This document shows, piece after piece, positions 1 to 5,544 of a stretch of 5,799 bases of DNA. The notes under the pieces are model-generated. The model saw only the letters and a program-made list of their open reading frames with translations. It was not told where the DNA came from and did no database searches. How positions within the stretch are numbered: the stretch's first letter is position 1; each line of letters begins with the position of its first letter. This DNA comes from Bdellovibrionales bacterium (GTDB lineage Bacteria; Bdellovibrionota; Bdellovibrionia; Bdellovibrionales; Bdellovibrionaceae), in assembly GCA_027320785.1 (NCBI GenBank), contig DAHVKR010000102.1, forward strand, positions 1-5,799. The letters run 5' to 3'. Made by a program: the position numbers and the translations under genes.

Positions 1-20
1 TCTGAGAGCCTTTTCTCAGA
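1..20. repeat. Perfect 7-bp inverted repeat in the left-edge gene
   Basis: TCTGAGA (1-7) and TCTCAGA (14-20) are exact reverse complements separated by a 6-nt loop, GCCTTT. The element lies inside the reading frame of the left-edge gene and has no T-run behind it, so it is not an intrinsic terminator. It may be a chance repeat or a local mRNA hairpin; nothing else in the sequence gives it a role. Confidence 0.4.
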
Positions 21-517
21 CTCTCATTTGTCAGCAAAATGCCAGAGATGTGCGACTTGAGCTTTATGTAAACTCTGATCATGTTCGACTCTATGTGGGG
101 AGCTCCCAAGGATATGAATCTATTCCACAGTTTGAAGGGCCTTTGAGTGCATCCATGCTCAAACAGATGCAGTATCAGGCTCAGCAGTTAAAAAGTCTGG
201 GAGATCTTTTTTGGGCAGAGTGGAAGTTAGAGGATTGCCAGGTCCATATTGAAAAGCCTTTGGGGTTCACTAAACTTGAATGTTTAAAACCTGCAGAAAA
301 AAGCTCTAGCTCTCAAGTTCGGTTTCAAAGCCTAACGATTTCAACTCTTGTGGATGAGTCTTATGCGGGAAAATGGAGAAAGCTTCGCTTTCGTCTCGCA
401 ACGACGGTAAAAGGAGATTATGGAGATGATAATTTCTTTATCTCGATCCCATCTGCTATTGAGGGGTGTATCTCGACAAAAACTGTCGATAAACAGAAAA
501 ATAACACTGTCCCTTAA
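2..517 (+). CDS. Uncharacterised protein, 5' end outside window
   Basis: I do not recognise this protein. The frame is open from base 2 to the TAA at 515-517, giving 171 residues without a stop. A GTG at position 50 could start a 155-residue product, but nothing like a good ribosome binding site precedes it and the frame continues upstream, so I treat the gene as cut by the window edge. The visible part alternates short hydrophobic strands with charged residues (VRLELYV, HVRLYVG, FFISIPS), which suggests a beta-rich fold. It has cysteines in LICQQ, EDCQV, LECLK and EGCIS, and no membrane segment is visible. The beginning (FSQTLICQQNARDVRLEL) is vaguely like the region after the N-terminal helix of GspH/FimT-type pseudopilins, which would make it an envelope protein, but the N-terminus needed to judge this is missing. 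The gene is followed by 62 nt without a clear terminator and then by an XRE regulator gene on the same strand. Confidence 0.7.
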   Translation: MRAFSQTLICQQNARDVRLELYVNSDHVRLYVGSSQGYESIPQFEGPLSASMLKQMQYQAQQLKSLGDLFWAEWKLEDCQVHIEKPLGFTKLECLKPAEKSSSSQVRFQSLTISTLVDESYAGKWRKLRFRLATTVKGDYGDDNFFISIPSAIEGCISTKTVDKQKNNTVP

Positions 518-523
518 ACAAAA

Positions 524-551
524 TTGAAATTAGACTTTTTTTATGAATACT
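524..551 (+). promoter_or_regulatory. Weak candidate promoter for the XRE gene
   Basis: TTGAAA at 524-529 and AATACT at 546-551 are separated by 16 nt and lie 28 nt before the start codon at 580. The -35 box matches the sigma-70 consensus at 5 of 6 positions and the -10 at 4 of 6. A run of seven T (536-542) lies in the spacer. This region is AT-rich, so the match could be chance; read-through from the upstream gene is the alternative. Confidence 0.27.
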
Positions 552-579
552 TAGATGTGAAGGCAAAGGAGGATCCGTT

Positions 580-849
580 ATGAATCAATCAACTCTGGCT
601 CAGTATTTAAAAAAATGTCGCGAAAAAGTCGGCTATTCTCAAACTCAAGTGTCTAGCAAACTTGGATATACGTCACCCCAATTTATAAGTAATTGGGAAA
701 GAGGACTTTCTCATCCTCCCGTTAAATCCTTAAGTAAAATTGCAAAACTCTACAAAATTAAAGGCCCTGAACTTAAAGAAGTCTTTATTAAAAGCTACAT
801 GAAAGAAGTCGAGCAGGGACTTCGTCAACAGATGAAAAGTTTAAACTAA
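580..849 (+). CDS. Small XRE-family helix-turn-helix DNA-binding protein
   Basis: This 89-residue protein is almost entirely one Cro/C1-type helix-turn-helix domain (about residues 5-65). LAQYLKKCREKVGYSQTQVSSKLG forms helices 1 and 2, SPQFISNWERGLSHPP carries the recognition helix with the family's typical xxWExG turn, and VKSLSKIAKLYKI follows as helix 4. A basic, helical tail (residues 66-89) ends the protein; there is no ligand-binding or peptidase domain. The start is well supported: AAAGGAGGA at 565-573 sits 6 nt before the ATG. The family binds operator DNA as dimers and usually represses; the target here is unknown. No toxin-like gene adjoins it, so an antitoxin role is not indicated. 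Its stop codon lies inside the 3' end of the opposing trhO gene (9-nt overlap), and its transcript probably ends at the hairpin at 898-924. Confidence 0.9.
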   Translation: MNQSTLAQYLKKCREKVGYSQTQVSSKLGYTSPQFISNWERGLSHPPVKSLSKIAKLYKIKGPELKEVFIKSYMKEVEQGLRQQMKSLN

Positions 850-1851
850 TCTCTGCTCAAGGGTCTTATTTTTTTGAGGCTTGATCATGAGCTCATAGGG
901 TCTCAATTGATGAGGCCCTTTTTTGTTAGGGCGCACCGTCCATTGATGGGCGCAGTTCTTTGAGCACGTATCTTTTTTAGTCTCGAGTTCAACGCATTTA
1001 TCACAGATCAAAAACTCAGTATCACATCGAACACATTCTCTTTTAATAGCGGCGGGCTGTCCACAATGCGGGCAAAGTTTATATTTCTCGCTTGGCTGAA
1101 GACTTTGGTCGACGGCGACTCGATTATCAAAGACAAAACACTCGCCTTCAAATTCTTGGTGAGGTTTCTCTTCCAAGTACTTTAAGATACCGCCTTCTAG
1201 TTGATAAACGTTATCATAGCCTCTTTCCTGAAGCTCGAGAATACCTTTTTCGCAGCGGATACCGCCCGTACAGAAAATAAGTATTTTCTGATTTTTATCG
1301 ATCTTTTGATTTTCAAAATACTGAGGGAACTCAGTGAATTTTTCGATGTTAGGATTGAGGGCGCCTTTAAATGTTCCAATGTCGTACTCATACCAGTTTC
1401 GAGTATCAATAATAACAATTTGATCTCGTTCTTCTTTCATGACTCGATCCCACTCACTGGGTGAAAGGTGATGATTATGACCGACTTTGTTGGACTCTAA
1501 ATGAAGATCAGGTCGACCCGTTGTGACGATCTCAGGTCGGACTTTCACTGAAAAACGTAGAAAAGGGATTTTGTCGCAGGCAGAGTCCTTATTGTTCAAT
1601 TCGGCCAATTGGAAACGAGTTTTAAAATAACTCTTCCATGCTTCGAGTTTTTCGCGGGAGTCGCTGCTGGAAGTTGTATTAAAACCTTCATGACCGATAA
1701 TAATGAGACCTTTGATGTCCATTTCTTGAGCCTTTTGTTTAAGCTCTATTTTAAAGGCCTCAGGATCCTCGATGGGAGTAAAATAGTAAAATGTCGAGAC
1801 GAAATAAGTTGGCACAACGCCAGAACCCGAAAAAGGGCTTTGTGAATCCAT
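841..1851 (-). CDS. trhO: tRNA uridine(34) hydroxylase, rhodanese-domain (TrhO/YceA, UPF0176)
   Basis: The 336-residue product matches the TrhO (YceA) family, whose E. coli member hydroxylates U34 of certain tRNAs to 5-hydroxyuridine in an oxygen-dependent reaction in the cytoplasm. The N-terminal part (about 15-115) carries the family's small alpha/beta domain, including GLIIIGHEGFNTT. A rhodanese domain follows (about 130-230), with IDTRNWYEYDIGTFKGA and the active-site loop FCTGGIRCEKG; Cys194 is the predicted catalytic cysteine and Cys200 the second conserved one. The C-terminal part holds paired cysteines (C260/C263, C273/C276, C283/C286, C296/C300) that look like metal ligands. The start is firm: AGGAGA (1858-1863, minus strand) lies 6 nt before the ATG. 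The gene diverges from prfC and has its own strong promoter at 1918-1946. Its last codons overlap the end of the XRE gene, and no good terminator for it is visible. The length is close to the 350 residues of the E. coli protein. Confidence 0.95.
   Translation of the reverse strand: MDSQSPFSGSGVVPTYFVSTFYYFTPIEDPEAFKIELKQKAQEMDIKGLIIIGHEGFNTTSSSDSREKLEAWKSYFKTRFQLAELNNKDSACDKIPFLRFSVKVRPEIVTTGRPDLHLESNKVGHNHHLSPSEWDRVMKEERDQIVIIDTRNWYEYDIGTFKGALNPNIEKFTEFPQYFENQKIDKNQKILIFCTGGIRCEKGILELQERGYDNVYQLEGGILKYLEEKPHQEFEGECFVFDNRVAVDQSLQPSEKYKLCPHCGQPAAIKRECVRCDTEFLICDKCVELETKKDTCSKNCAHQWTVRPNKKGPHQLRPYELMIKPQKNKTLEQRLV
898..924 (+). terminator. Intrinsic terminator for the XRE gene, inside trhO
   Basis: GGGTCTCA (898-905) pairs with TGAGGCCC (911-918) to give an 8-bp stem with one G-U wobble and a 5-nt loop (ATTGA). 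Six T follow directly (919-924). This is the textbook form of a Rho-independent terminator on the + strand, 49 nt after the XRE stop codon. It lies within the C-terminal codons of trhO, which is read from the other strand, so it doubles as protein-coding sequence. Confidence 0.8.
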
Positions 1852-1865
1852 TTTAGATCTCCTAT

Positions 1866-1910
1866 CTGGGGTGCAAGCCCAGGGGAAAAGTTTATGCAGA
1901 CGAAGTCTGC
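1866..1910 (-). promoter_or_regulatory. Structured trhO leader with two stem-loops
   Basis: Read on the minus strand, the predicted trhO leader begins near 1911. It carries a perfect 6-bp hairpin, GCAGAC-TTC-GTCTGC (1910-1896), right at its 5' end. A second stem, CTGGG/CCCAG with a 7-nt loop (1882-1866), ends just before the AGGAGA ribosome binding site (1863-1858). An AGCCC at the very 5' end (1915-1911, if transcribed) could pair with GGGCT at 1880-1876, which would exclude the second stem. No known riboswitch or leader family is recognised. A 5' hairpin that protects the mRNA from decay is the simplest reading. Confidence 0.4.
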
Positions 1911-1916
1911 GGGCTG

Positions 1917-1925
1917 TGTTATAAA
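1917..1925 (+). promoter_or_regulatory. Extended -10 promoter for prfC
   Basis: TG at 1917-1918, one base, then TATAAA at 1920-1925 form an extended -10 element (TGnTATAAA). No good -35 box lies 16-18 nt upstream, which is acceptable for extended -10 promoters. Transcription would start near 1932 and give a leader of about 53 nt before the prfC ATG at 1985. The element shares four bases with the -10 box of the opposing trhO promoter. Confidence 0.5.
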
Positions 1926-1946
1926 AGAAGACTTGTTATTCGTCAA
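1918..1946 (-). promoter_or_regulatory. Sigma-70-type promoter for trhO
   Basis: On the minus strand TTGACG (1946-1941) and TATAAC (1923-1918) are separated by exactly 17 nt. Each hexamer matches the consensus at 5 of 6 positions. The predicted start of transcription is near 1911, which leaves a leader of about 60 nt before the trhO ATG at 1851. This is the best promoter match in the window. Confidence 0.75.
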
Positions 1947-1957
1947 GATGAGGATAC

Positions 1958-1971
1958 GCCCCCACTGGGGC
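1958..1971 (+). promoter_or_regulatory. GC-rich hairpin next to the prfC ribosome binding site
   Basis: GCCCC (1958-1962) and GGGGC (1967-1971) form a perfect 5-bp GC stem with a 4-nt loop (CACT), two bases before the Shine-Dalgarno sequence of prfC at 1974-1979. There is no T-run, so it is not a terminator. It could influence ribosome access or mRNA stability, but a regulatory function is inferred only from its position. Confidence 0.4.
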
Positions 1972-1973
1972 TT

Positions 1974-1979
1974 AGGTGA
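1974..1979 (+). promoter_or_regulatory. Ribosome binding site that sets the prfC start
   Basis: AGGTGA at 1974-1979 lies 5 nt before the ATG at 1985. A GTG three codons earlier (1976) falls inside this site and has no Shine-Dalgarno sequence of its own, so the ATG is the better start and the protein begins MQVIPAIAKE. Confidence 0.7.
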
Positions 1980-1984
1980 AAGAT

Positions 1985-3583
1985 ATGCAAGTTATACCCG
2001 CCATTGCTAAAGAAATTCAACGTCGTCGAACCTTTGCCATTATATCTCACCCAGATGCAGGAAAGACCACTTTAACAGAAAAACTTCTTTATCATGGGGG
2101 CGTGATCCATGAAACAGGGGAAGTGAAAGGTAAAAGTGGGAAGGCTGTTACATCTGACTGGATGGAGCTTGAAAGACAAAAGGGAATTTCGATTACTTCC
2201 AGCGTGATGACTTTTGATTATCAAAATCTTCGGGTTAATCTTTTGGATACCCCGGGACATAAAGATTTTTCTGAGGACACCTATCGTGTTTTAATGGCAG
2301 TGGATTCAGCCTGTATGTTGATCGACGTGGCTAAAGGTGTGGAAGAGCGAACTAAAAAACTATATGAGGTTTGTAGCTATCGTAAAATTCCTATTTTTAC
2401 CTTTGTTAATAAACTCGACCGAGAAGGAAAAGATCCTCTGACTTTAATTGATGAAATTGAAAAAACTTTGGGGATGCAGTGTTACCCCGTTACATGGCCG
2501 TTGGGAATTGGTCAAAGATTTCGAGGTGTTTACAATCGAATCACCAAGGAGTTGATGATTTATGATCAAAGACGAGAAGAGGTAGAGAATTTCGAAATTG
2601 TTCCGACGGAGGGGAAAGATATTAAGGCGCTCCTTCATCAGTATTTAGATCGTGAGAGTGCAGAGCAAGTGGCTGGAGAACTTGAGTTAATTGAAGGGGC
2701 TCTGCCTCCTTTTGATGAAAAAGCTTTTTTAAATGGTGAAATTTCACCTGTTACATTTGGATCGGCAAAGCAGAACTTCGGTGTGGACTTATTTCTAAAG
2801 TTTTTCTGTCAATATGCTCCAGGACCTGGCCCTCGCACGACACAAAAGGGCGAACCCATGGATCCATTAGACGCTCGATTTACGGGCTTTGTTTTTAAAA
2901 TACAGGCGAATATGGATCGTCGCCATCGGGATCGTGTGGCATTTATTCGTATTTGTTCGGGCAAGTTTGAAAGAGGGATGAAGGTCTTTCATTCACGTCT
3001 AGAGAGAGAATTGAGACTTGCTTACTCTAATCAATTTGTCGCGCAAGATCGTGAAACAGTGGATGAGGCTTTTGCAGGCGATATTGTGGGCGTGAATGAT
3101 ACGGGAAATTTTGCTATTGGAGATGCTGTTTCCTCCTCAGGAAAGGTTCAATTTGAGCCCATCCCGCGATTCGCTCCAGAGCTTTTTGCGAAACTTTCTG
3201 TTTCAGATGCCATGAAAAGAACGAAAATGCAGGAAGCTCTTCGACATCTTTCGGAAGAAGGCGCTATTCAGCTTTTTATTGATCCCGTGATTGGTCTTCA
3301 AGATCCTCTAATCGGAGCCGTCGGAGAACTTCAATTTGATGTCCTCGTGCATCGTTTGCAGGATGAATACAACCTCGATGTGCGCTTAAATCGTTTGCCT
3401 TATACAGTCGCAAGATGGCCTCGAACTCAAGAGGGAAATCCTGTATTTGAGGTCAAAGGACATAATCTTTATCGTGATATGCAAGAGCAGCCCGTCTTAC
3501 TTCTCAATCAAGAATGGGATCTGAACTGGGCAAAACGAGAAAATCCAGATGTGGAATTTGCGAGCTCAATCAATCGCGGCTAA
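1985..3583 (+). CDS. prfC: Peptide chain release factor 3 (RF3)
   Basis: The 532-residue product (E. coli RF3 has 529) is the GTPase that removes RF1 or RF2 from the ribosome after peptide release. All GTP-binding motifs are present: P-loop SHPDAGKTT (residues 21-29), switch I region GISIT (67-71), DTPGH (88-92) and NKLD (142-145). The sequence around them (KSDWMEME-type SDWMELERQKG and FSEDTYR) is specific to RF3 and separates it from EF-G and the tetracycline-resistance proteins. FTGFVFKIQANMD marks the start of the second domain and GAVGELQFDVLVHRLQDEYN lies in the C-terminal domain. I chose the ATG at 1985 over the GTG at 1976 because AGGTGA is placed correctly only for the ATG. The gene is monocistronic by context: it diverges from trhO and its TAA interlocks with the TAG of the opposing DUF4442 gene (4-nt overlap). 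No convincing terminator follows it, so its message may run into the DUF4442 gene in antisense. Confidence 0.97.
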   Translation: MQVIPAIAKEIQRRRTFAIISHPDAGKTTLTEKLLYHGGVIHETGEVKGKSGKAVTSDWMELERQKGISITSSVMTFDYQNLRVNLLDTPGHKDFSEDTYRVLMAVDSACMLIDVAKGVEERTKKLYEVCSYRKIPIFTFVNKLDREGKDPLTLIDEIEKTLGMQCYPVTWPLGIGQRFRGVYNRITKELMIYDQRREEVENFEIVPTEGKDIKALLHQYLDRESAEQVAGELELIEGALPPFDEKAFLNGEISPVTFGSAKQNFGVDLFLKFFCQYAPGPGPRTTQKGEPMDPLDARFTGFVFKIQANMDRRHRDRVAFIRICSGKFERGMKVFHSRLERELRLAYSNQFVAQDRETVDEAFAGDIVGVNDTGNFAIGDAVSSSGKVQFEPIPRFAPELFAKLSVSDAMKRTKMQEALRHLSEEGAIQLFIDPVIGLQDPLIGAVGELQFDVLVHRLQDEYNLDVRLNRLPYTVARWPRTQEGNPVFEVKGHNLYRDMQEQPVLLLNQEWDLNWAKRENPDVEFASSINRG

Positions 3584-4086
3584 AGAGATCGGTGTCGAGA
3601 TTTTTCTTTTCGATCAAAGCGTTTCATAGAAATGGTGACTTTGTATGCCATCAACTTTTCTCCTGACTTTTGCCCTAGGGCATAGCCTTGAAAGGTCCCG
3701 TTGAACCGATCTGGAGATGAAAGAGCCTGATCGATTAGAGAATCGATCGCTTTGACTTCATCAGTAGCAAAAATAACAGGTTCTTCAGCCCGTTTTAAAA
3801 ATTCGCAAGAATAGTCTTTAAAAATAAAACTGACAGGAACTTTTTCTCTTTGGATGCGATCTAAAAGCCTGAGGGCAACAGAGAGTTCAGATCCCATGGC
3901 CAGAACTCCAAAATACATGGAGCCCACATGGTTTTTAGTCAGAAACTCAAATGGAAGTAGAACACGAGCTTGATTTTCATTGAGTTCAAGCACGCGAGGC
4001 CGGCAGAGACCTAACATAGGAACCTTGATGAGGCTCAGCATTCGTATAAATCGATTGAGCTTTTTGAGATCGACAACTTGTTGCAT
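3580..4086 (-). CDS. DUF4442 family protein, hotdog-fold thioesterase-like
   Basis: The 168-residue product resembles DUF4442 proteins, which have the hotdog fold of acyl-CoA thioesterases; no reaction has been firmly assigned to this family to my knowledge. Characteristic segments are IKVPMLGLCRPRVLELN (20-36), the core TKNHVGSMYFGVLAMGSEL (50-68) with N52, H53 and E67 in places where hotdog enzymes keep catalytic or binding residues, and IFKDYSCEFLKRAE (88-101). The C-terminus is strongly basic. The frame stays open up to an ATG at 4209, but that start would overlap ffh by 50 nt and add 41 residues unlike the family; the ATG at 4086 gives the usual length. This start has no evident Shine-Dalgarno sequence, which is the main uncertainty. 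The stop interlocks with that of prfC. A lipid- or acyl-related role is an inference from the fold only. Confidence 0.85.
   Translation of the reverse strand: MQQVVDLKKLNRFIRMLSLIKVPMLGLCRPRVLELNENQARVLLPFEFLTKNHVGSMYFGVLAMGSELSVALRLLDRIQREKVPVSFIFKDYSCEFLKRAEEPVIFATDEVKAIDSLIDQALSSPDRFNGTFQGYALGQKSGEKLMAYKVTISMKRFDRKEKSRHRSL
3729..3748. repeat. Perfect 8-bp inverted repeat in the DUF4442 gene
   Basis: GATCGATT (3729-3736) and AATCGATC (3741-3748) are exact reverse complements around the 4-nt loop AGAG. On the coding strand the repeat spells the peptide IDSLID, so part of the symmetry follows from repeated Ile-Asp codons. It lies about 145 nt beyond the prfC stop and could fold in a read-through prfC message, but no T-run follows on either strand. 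Confidence 0.5.
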
Positions 4087-4159
4087 AGTTTGATAAGTTT
4101 GGACCCGAATTAAAAGATATTCAATCTTCAGCTCTGAATGCAGTGCATAGGATAAAAGT
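4087..4159. promoter_or_regulatory. Divergent spacer between the DUF4442 gene and ffh
   Basis: These 73 nt separate two genes that point away from each other, so promoters for both must lie here or reach into the neighbouring coding sequence. On the + strand TTGATA (4090-4095) with AAAGAT (4113-4118) at 17 nt is the nearest thing to a promoter for ffh, with a poor -10. On the minus strand TTTAAT is a possible -10 without a matching -35. AGGA at 4149-4152 is the likely ribosome binding site of ffh, 7 nt before its ATG. Confidence 0.4.
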
Positions 4160-5518
4160 ATGTTTGAACAACTTTCGGATAAAGTTCTGGGCTCTATAAA
4201 AAAGCTCAAGGGTCAGTCGCAGATTTCGGCTAGTAATATTGAAGATACACTTAAGGAAATTCGCCTTAGCTTTTTAGAGGCTGATGTTAACTTTAAGGTT
4301 GTGAAGAACTTTTTAGATCGCGTGAAAGTAAAAGCATTAGGTTCTGATGTTCTTCAAAGCCTTCAGCCTGGCCAACAGTTTACGCAGATTGTTTACGATG
4401 AATTGGTTCGAACATTAGGGGGCGAGGCTGTCTTCCTGGATGTGAAAGAAAAATTTAACATTATTTTTATTGTGGGACTTCAGGGAAATGGAAAGACCAC
4501 TACGTCTGCGAAATTGGCTCTTTATATTCGTCAGAAGCTGGGAAAAAAACCGGGTTTGGTCTCTGTCGATGTGTACCGTCCAGCAGCAGCGGAGCAACTC
4601 GAGATTCTCGCGAAACAAAACGGAATTCCTTATTGTCCTGTAGAGTTATCTGATTCTCCTCAGGTTCGTCTTGAAAAAGCGAAGGCTTGGGCTGAGGCTC
4701 AAATGGTTGAAGTTTTGATTGTGGATACAGCGGGGCGACTTCAGATTGATGAAGAACTGATGACGGAGTTGCAGGAACTCAAAAAAATGGCACAACCCCG
4801 AGAGACTCTCCTTGTGGCAGATGCCATGTTGGGACAGCAGTCTGTGAATGTGGCAGAGGGTTTTCATAAAAGACTCGATCTGACGGGATTGATTTTAACA
4901 AAGGTCGATGGGGATGCTCGCGGTGGTGCTGCTCTTTCATTTCGAGAAGTCACAGGTTTGCCCATTAAATTTTTAGGGGTGGGAGAAAAGGTATCGGCTC
5001 TTGAGGTTTTCCATCCTGATCGTTTGGCAGGTCGAATTTTAGATCGAGGCGATGTTTTGACCTTGGTTGAGAAGGCTCAGGAAGTTGTGAATGAAAAAGA
5101 GGCGAGAGATTCCGCACGTAAAATGATGAAGAATCAATTTACGTTGGAGGATTTTCTTTCTCAGATTCAACAGCTCAAAAAAATGGGAGGTCTGGAGAGC
5201 ATTATGAAATTTTTGCCTGGTTTTGGCGAAATCTCCAAACAACTGAAAAATATGAATCCGCCCGATGACGAAGTGAAAAAAATTGAGGCGATTATTCGCT
5301 CTATGACCCTTAAAGAGCGCCACGATCATCGTATTTTAAATGCTTCTCGTCGTCAGAGAATTGCGACAGGAAGTGGAACTCAGGTTCAGGACATCAATAA
5401 ACTGGTCAAACAATTTGAGCAAACGCAGAAGATGATGAGTCAAATGATGAAAATGGGTATGGGGGGGCTCCGGGGCATGGGAGGTCGACGTGGAGGAAAA
5501 CCAGGGTCACCTTTTTAG
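4160..5518 (+). CDS. ffh: Signal recognition particle GTPase Ffh (SRP54)
   Basis: The 452-residue product (E. coli Ffh has 453) is the protein part of the signal recognition particle; with 4.5S RNA and its receptor FtsY it delivers nascent inner-membrane proteins to the translocon. The N domain (about 1-95) opens with the typical MFEQLSDKVLGSIKKLKG and contains LRLSFLEADV-like EIRLSFLEADVNFKVV. The G domain carries GLQGNGKTT (106-114), DVYRPAAAEQL, DTAGR (189-193), TKVDGD (247-252) and GVGEK. The methionine-rich M domain (about 325-430) has FTLEDFLSQIQQLKKMGG, the finger loop near MKFLPGF, and the RNA-binding segment ASRRQRIATGSGTQVQDIN. A Gly/Met/Arg-rich tail ends the protein. The start follows from homology and from AGGA at 4149-4152. 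It is head-to-head with the DUF4442 gene and lies 87 nt before rpsP. The P-loop has Asn where Ala or Ser is usual in Ffh. Confidence 0.98.
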   Translation: MFEQLSDKVLGSIKKLKGQSQISASNIEDTLKEIRLSFLEADVNFKVVKNFLDRVKVKALGSDVLQSLQPGQQFTQIVYDELVRTLGGEAVFLDVKEKFNIIFIVGLQGNGKTTTSAKLALYIRQKLGKKPGLVSVDVYRPAAAEQLEILAKQNGIPYCPVELSDSPQVRLEKAKAWAEAQMVEVLIVDTAGRLQIDEELMTELQELKKMAQPRETLLVADAMLGQQSVNVAEGFHKRLDLTGLILTKVDGDARGGAALSFREVTGLPIKFLGVGEKVSALEVFHPDRLAGRILDRGDVLTLVEKAQEVVNEKEARDSARKMMKNQFTLEDFLSQIQQLKKMGGLESIMKFLPGFGEISKQLKNMNPPDDEVKKIEAIIRSMTLKERHDHRILNASRRQRIATGSGTQVQDINKLVKQFEQTQKMMSQMMKMGMGGLRGMGGRRGGKPGSPF

Positions 5519-5544
5519 TAAAACCCCTAATATCTATTATTAAC

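Noticed and set aside
801..823. Minus-strand terminator for trhO in the XRE gene (GAAGTC/GACTTC hairpin)
   Set aside because: The stem has only 6 bp with a 7-nt loop and is followed by just three T, too weak to call.
580..849. XRE protein as the antitoxin of a toxin-antitoxin pair
   Set aside because: Neither neighbour resembles a HipA, RelE/HigB or other toxin; the upstream gene is too long and unlike them, and the downstream gene is trhO on the other strand.
1092..1845. Open frames of 62-87 codons within trhO on both strands
   Set aside because: They overlap a well-supported trhO gene in other frames and show no domain or start signal.
1976..1984. GTG start for prfC
   Set aside because: The GTG lies within the Shine-Dalgarno sequence AGGTGA that serves the ATG at 1985, and it has no such sequence of its own.
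3671..3682. 12-bp perfect palindrome TGCCCTAGGGCA in the DUF4442 gene
   Set aside because: It has no spacer for a good hairpin, no T-run, and no second copy that I noticed; palindromes of this size occur by chance.
4087..4209. Upstream extension of the DUF4442 gene to an ATG at 4209
   Set aside because: It would overlap the first 50 bases of ffh on the other strand, and the 41 added residues do not look like the family; the ATG at 4086 gives the expected length.
5039..5329. 96-codon minus-strand frame inside ffh, and similar frames at 4415-4618 and 4646-4867
   Set aside because: They lie fully antisense to a clear ffh, their translations look like low-complexity reverse-frame sequence, and none has a convincing ribosome binding site.
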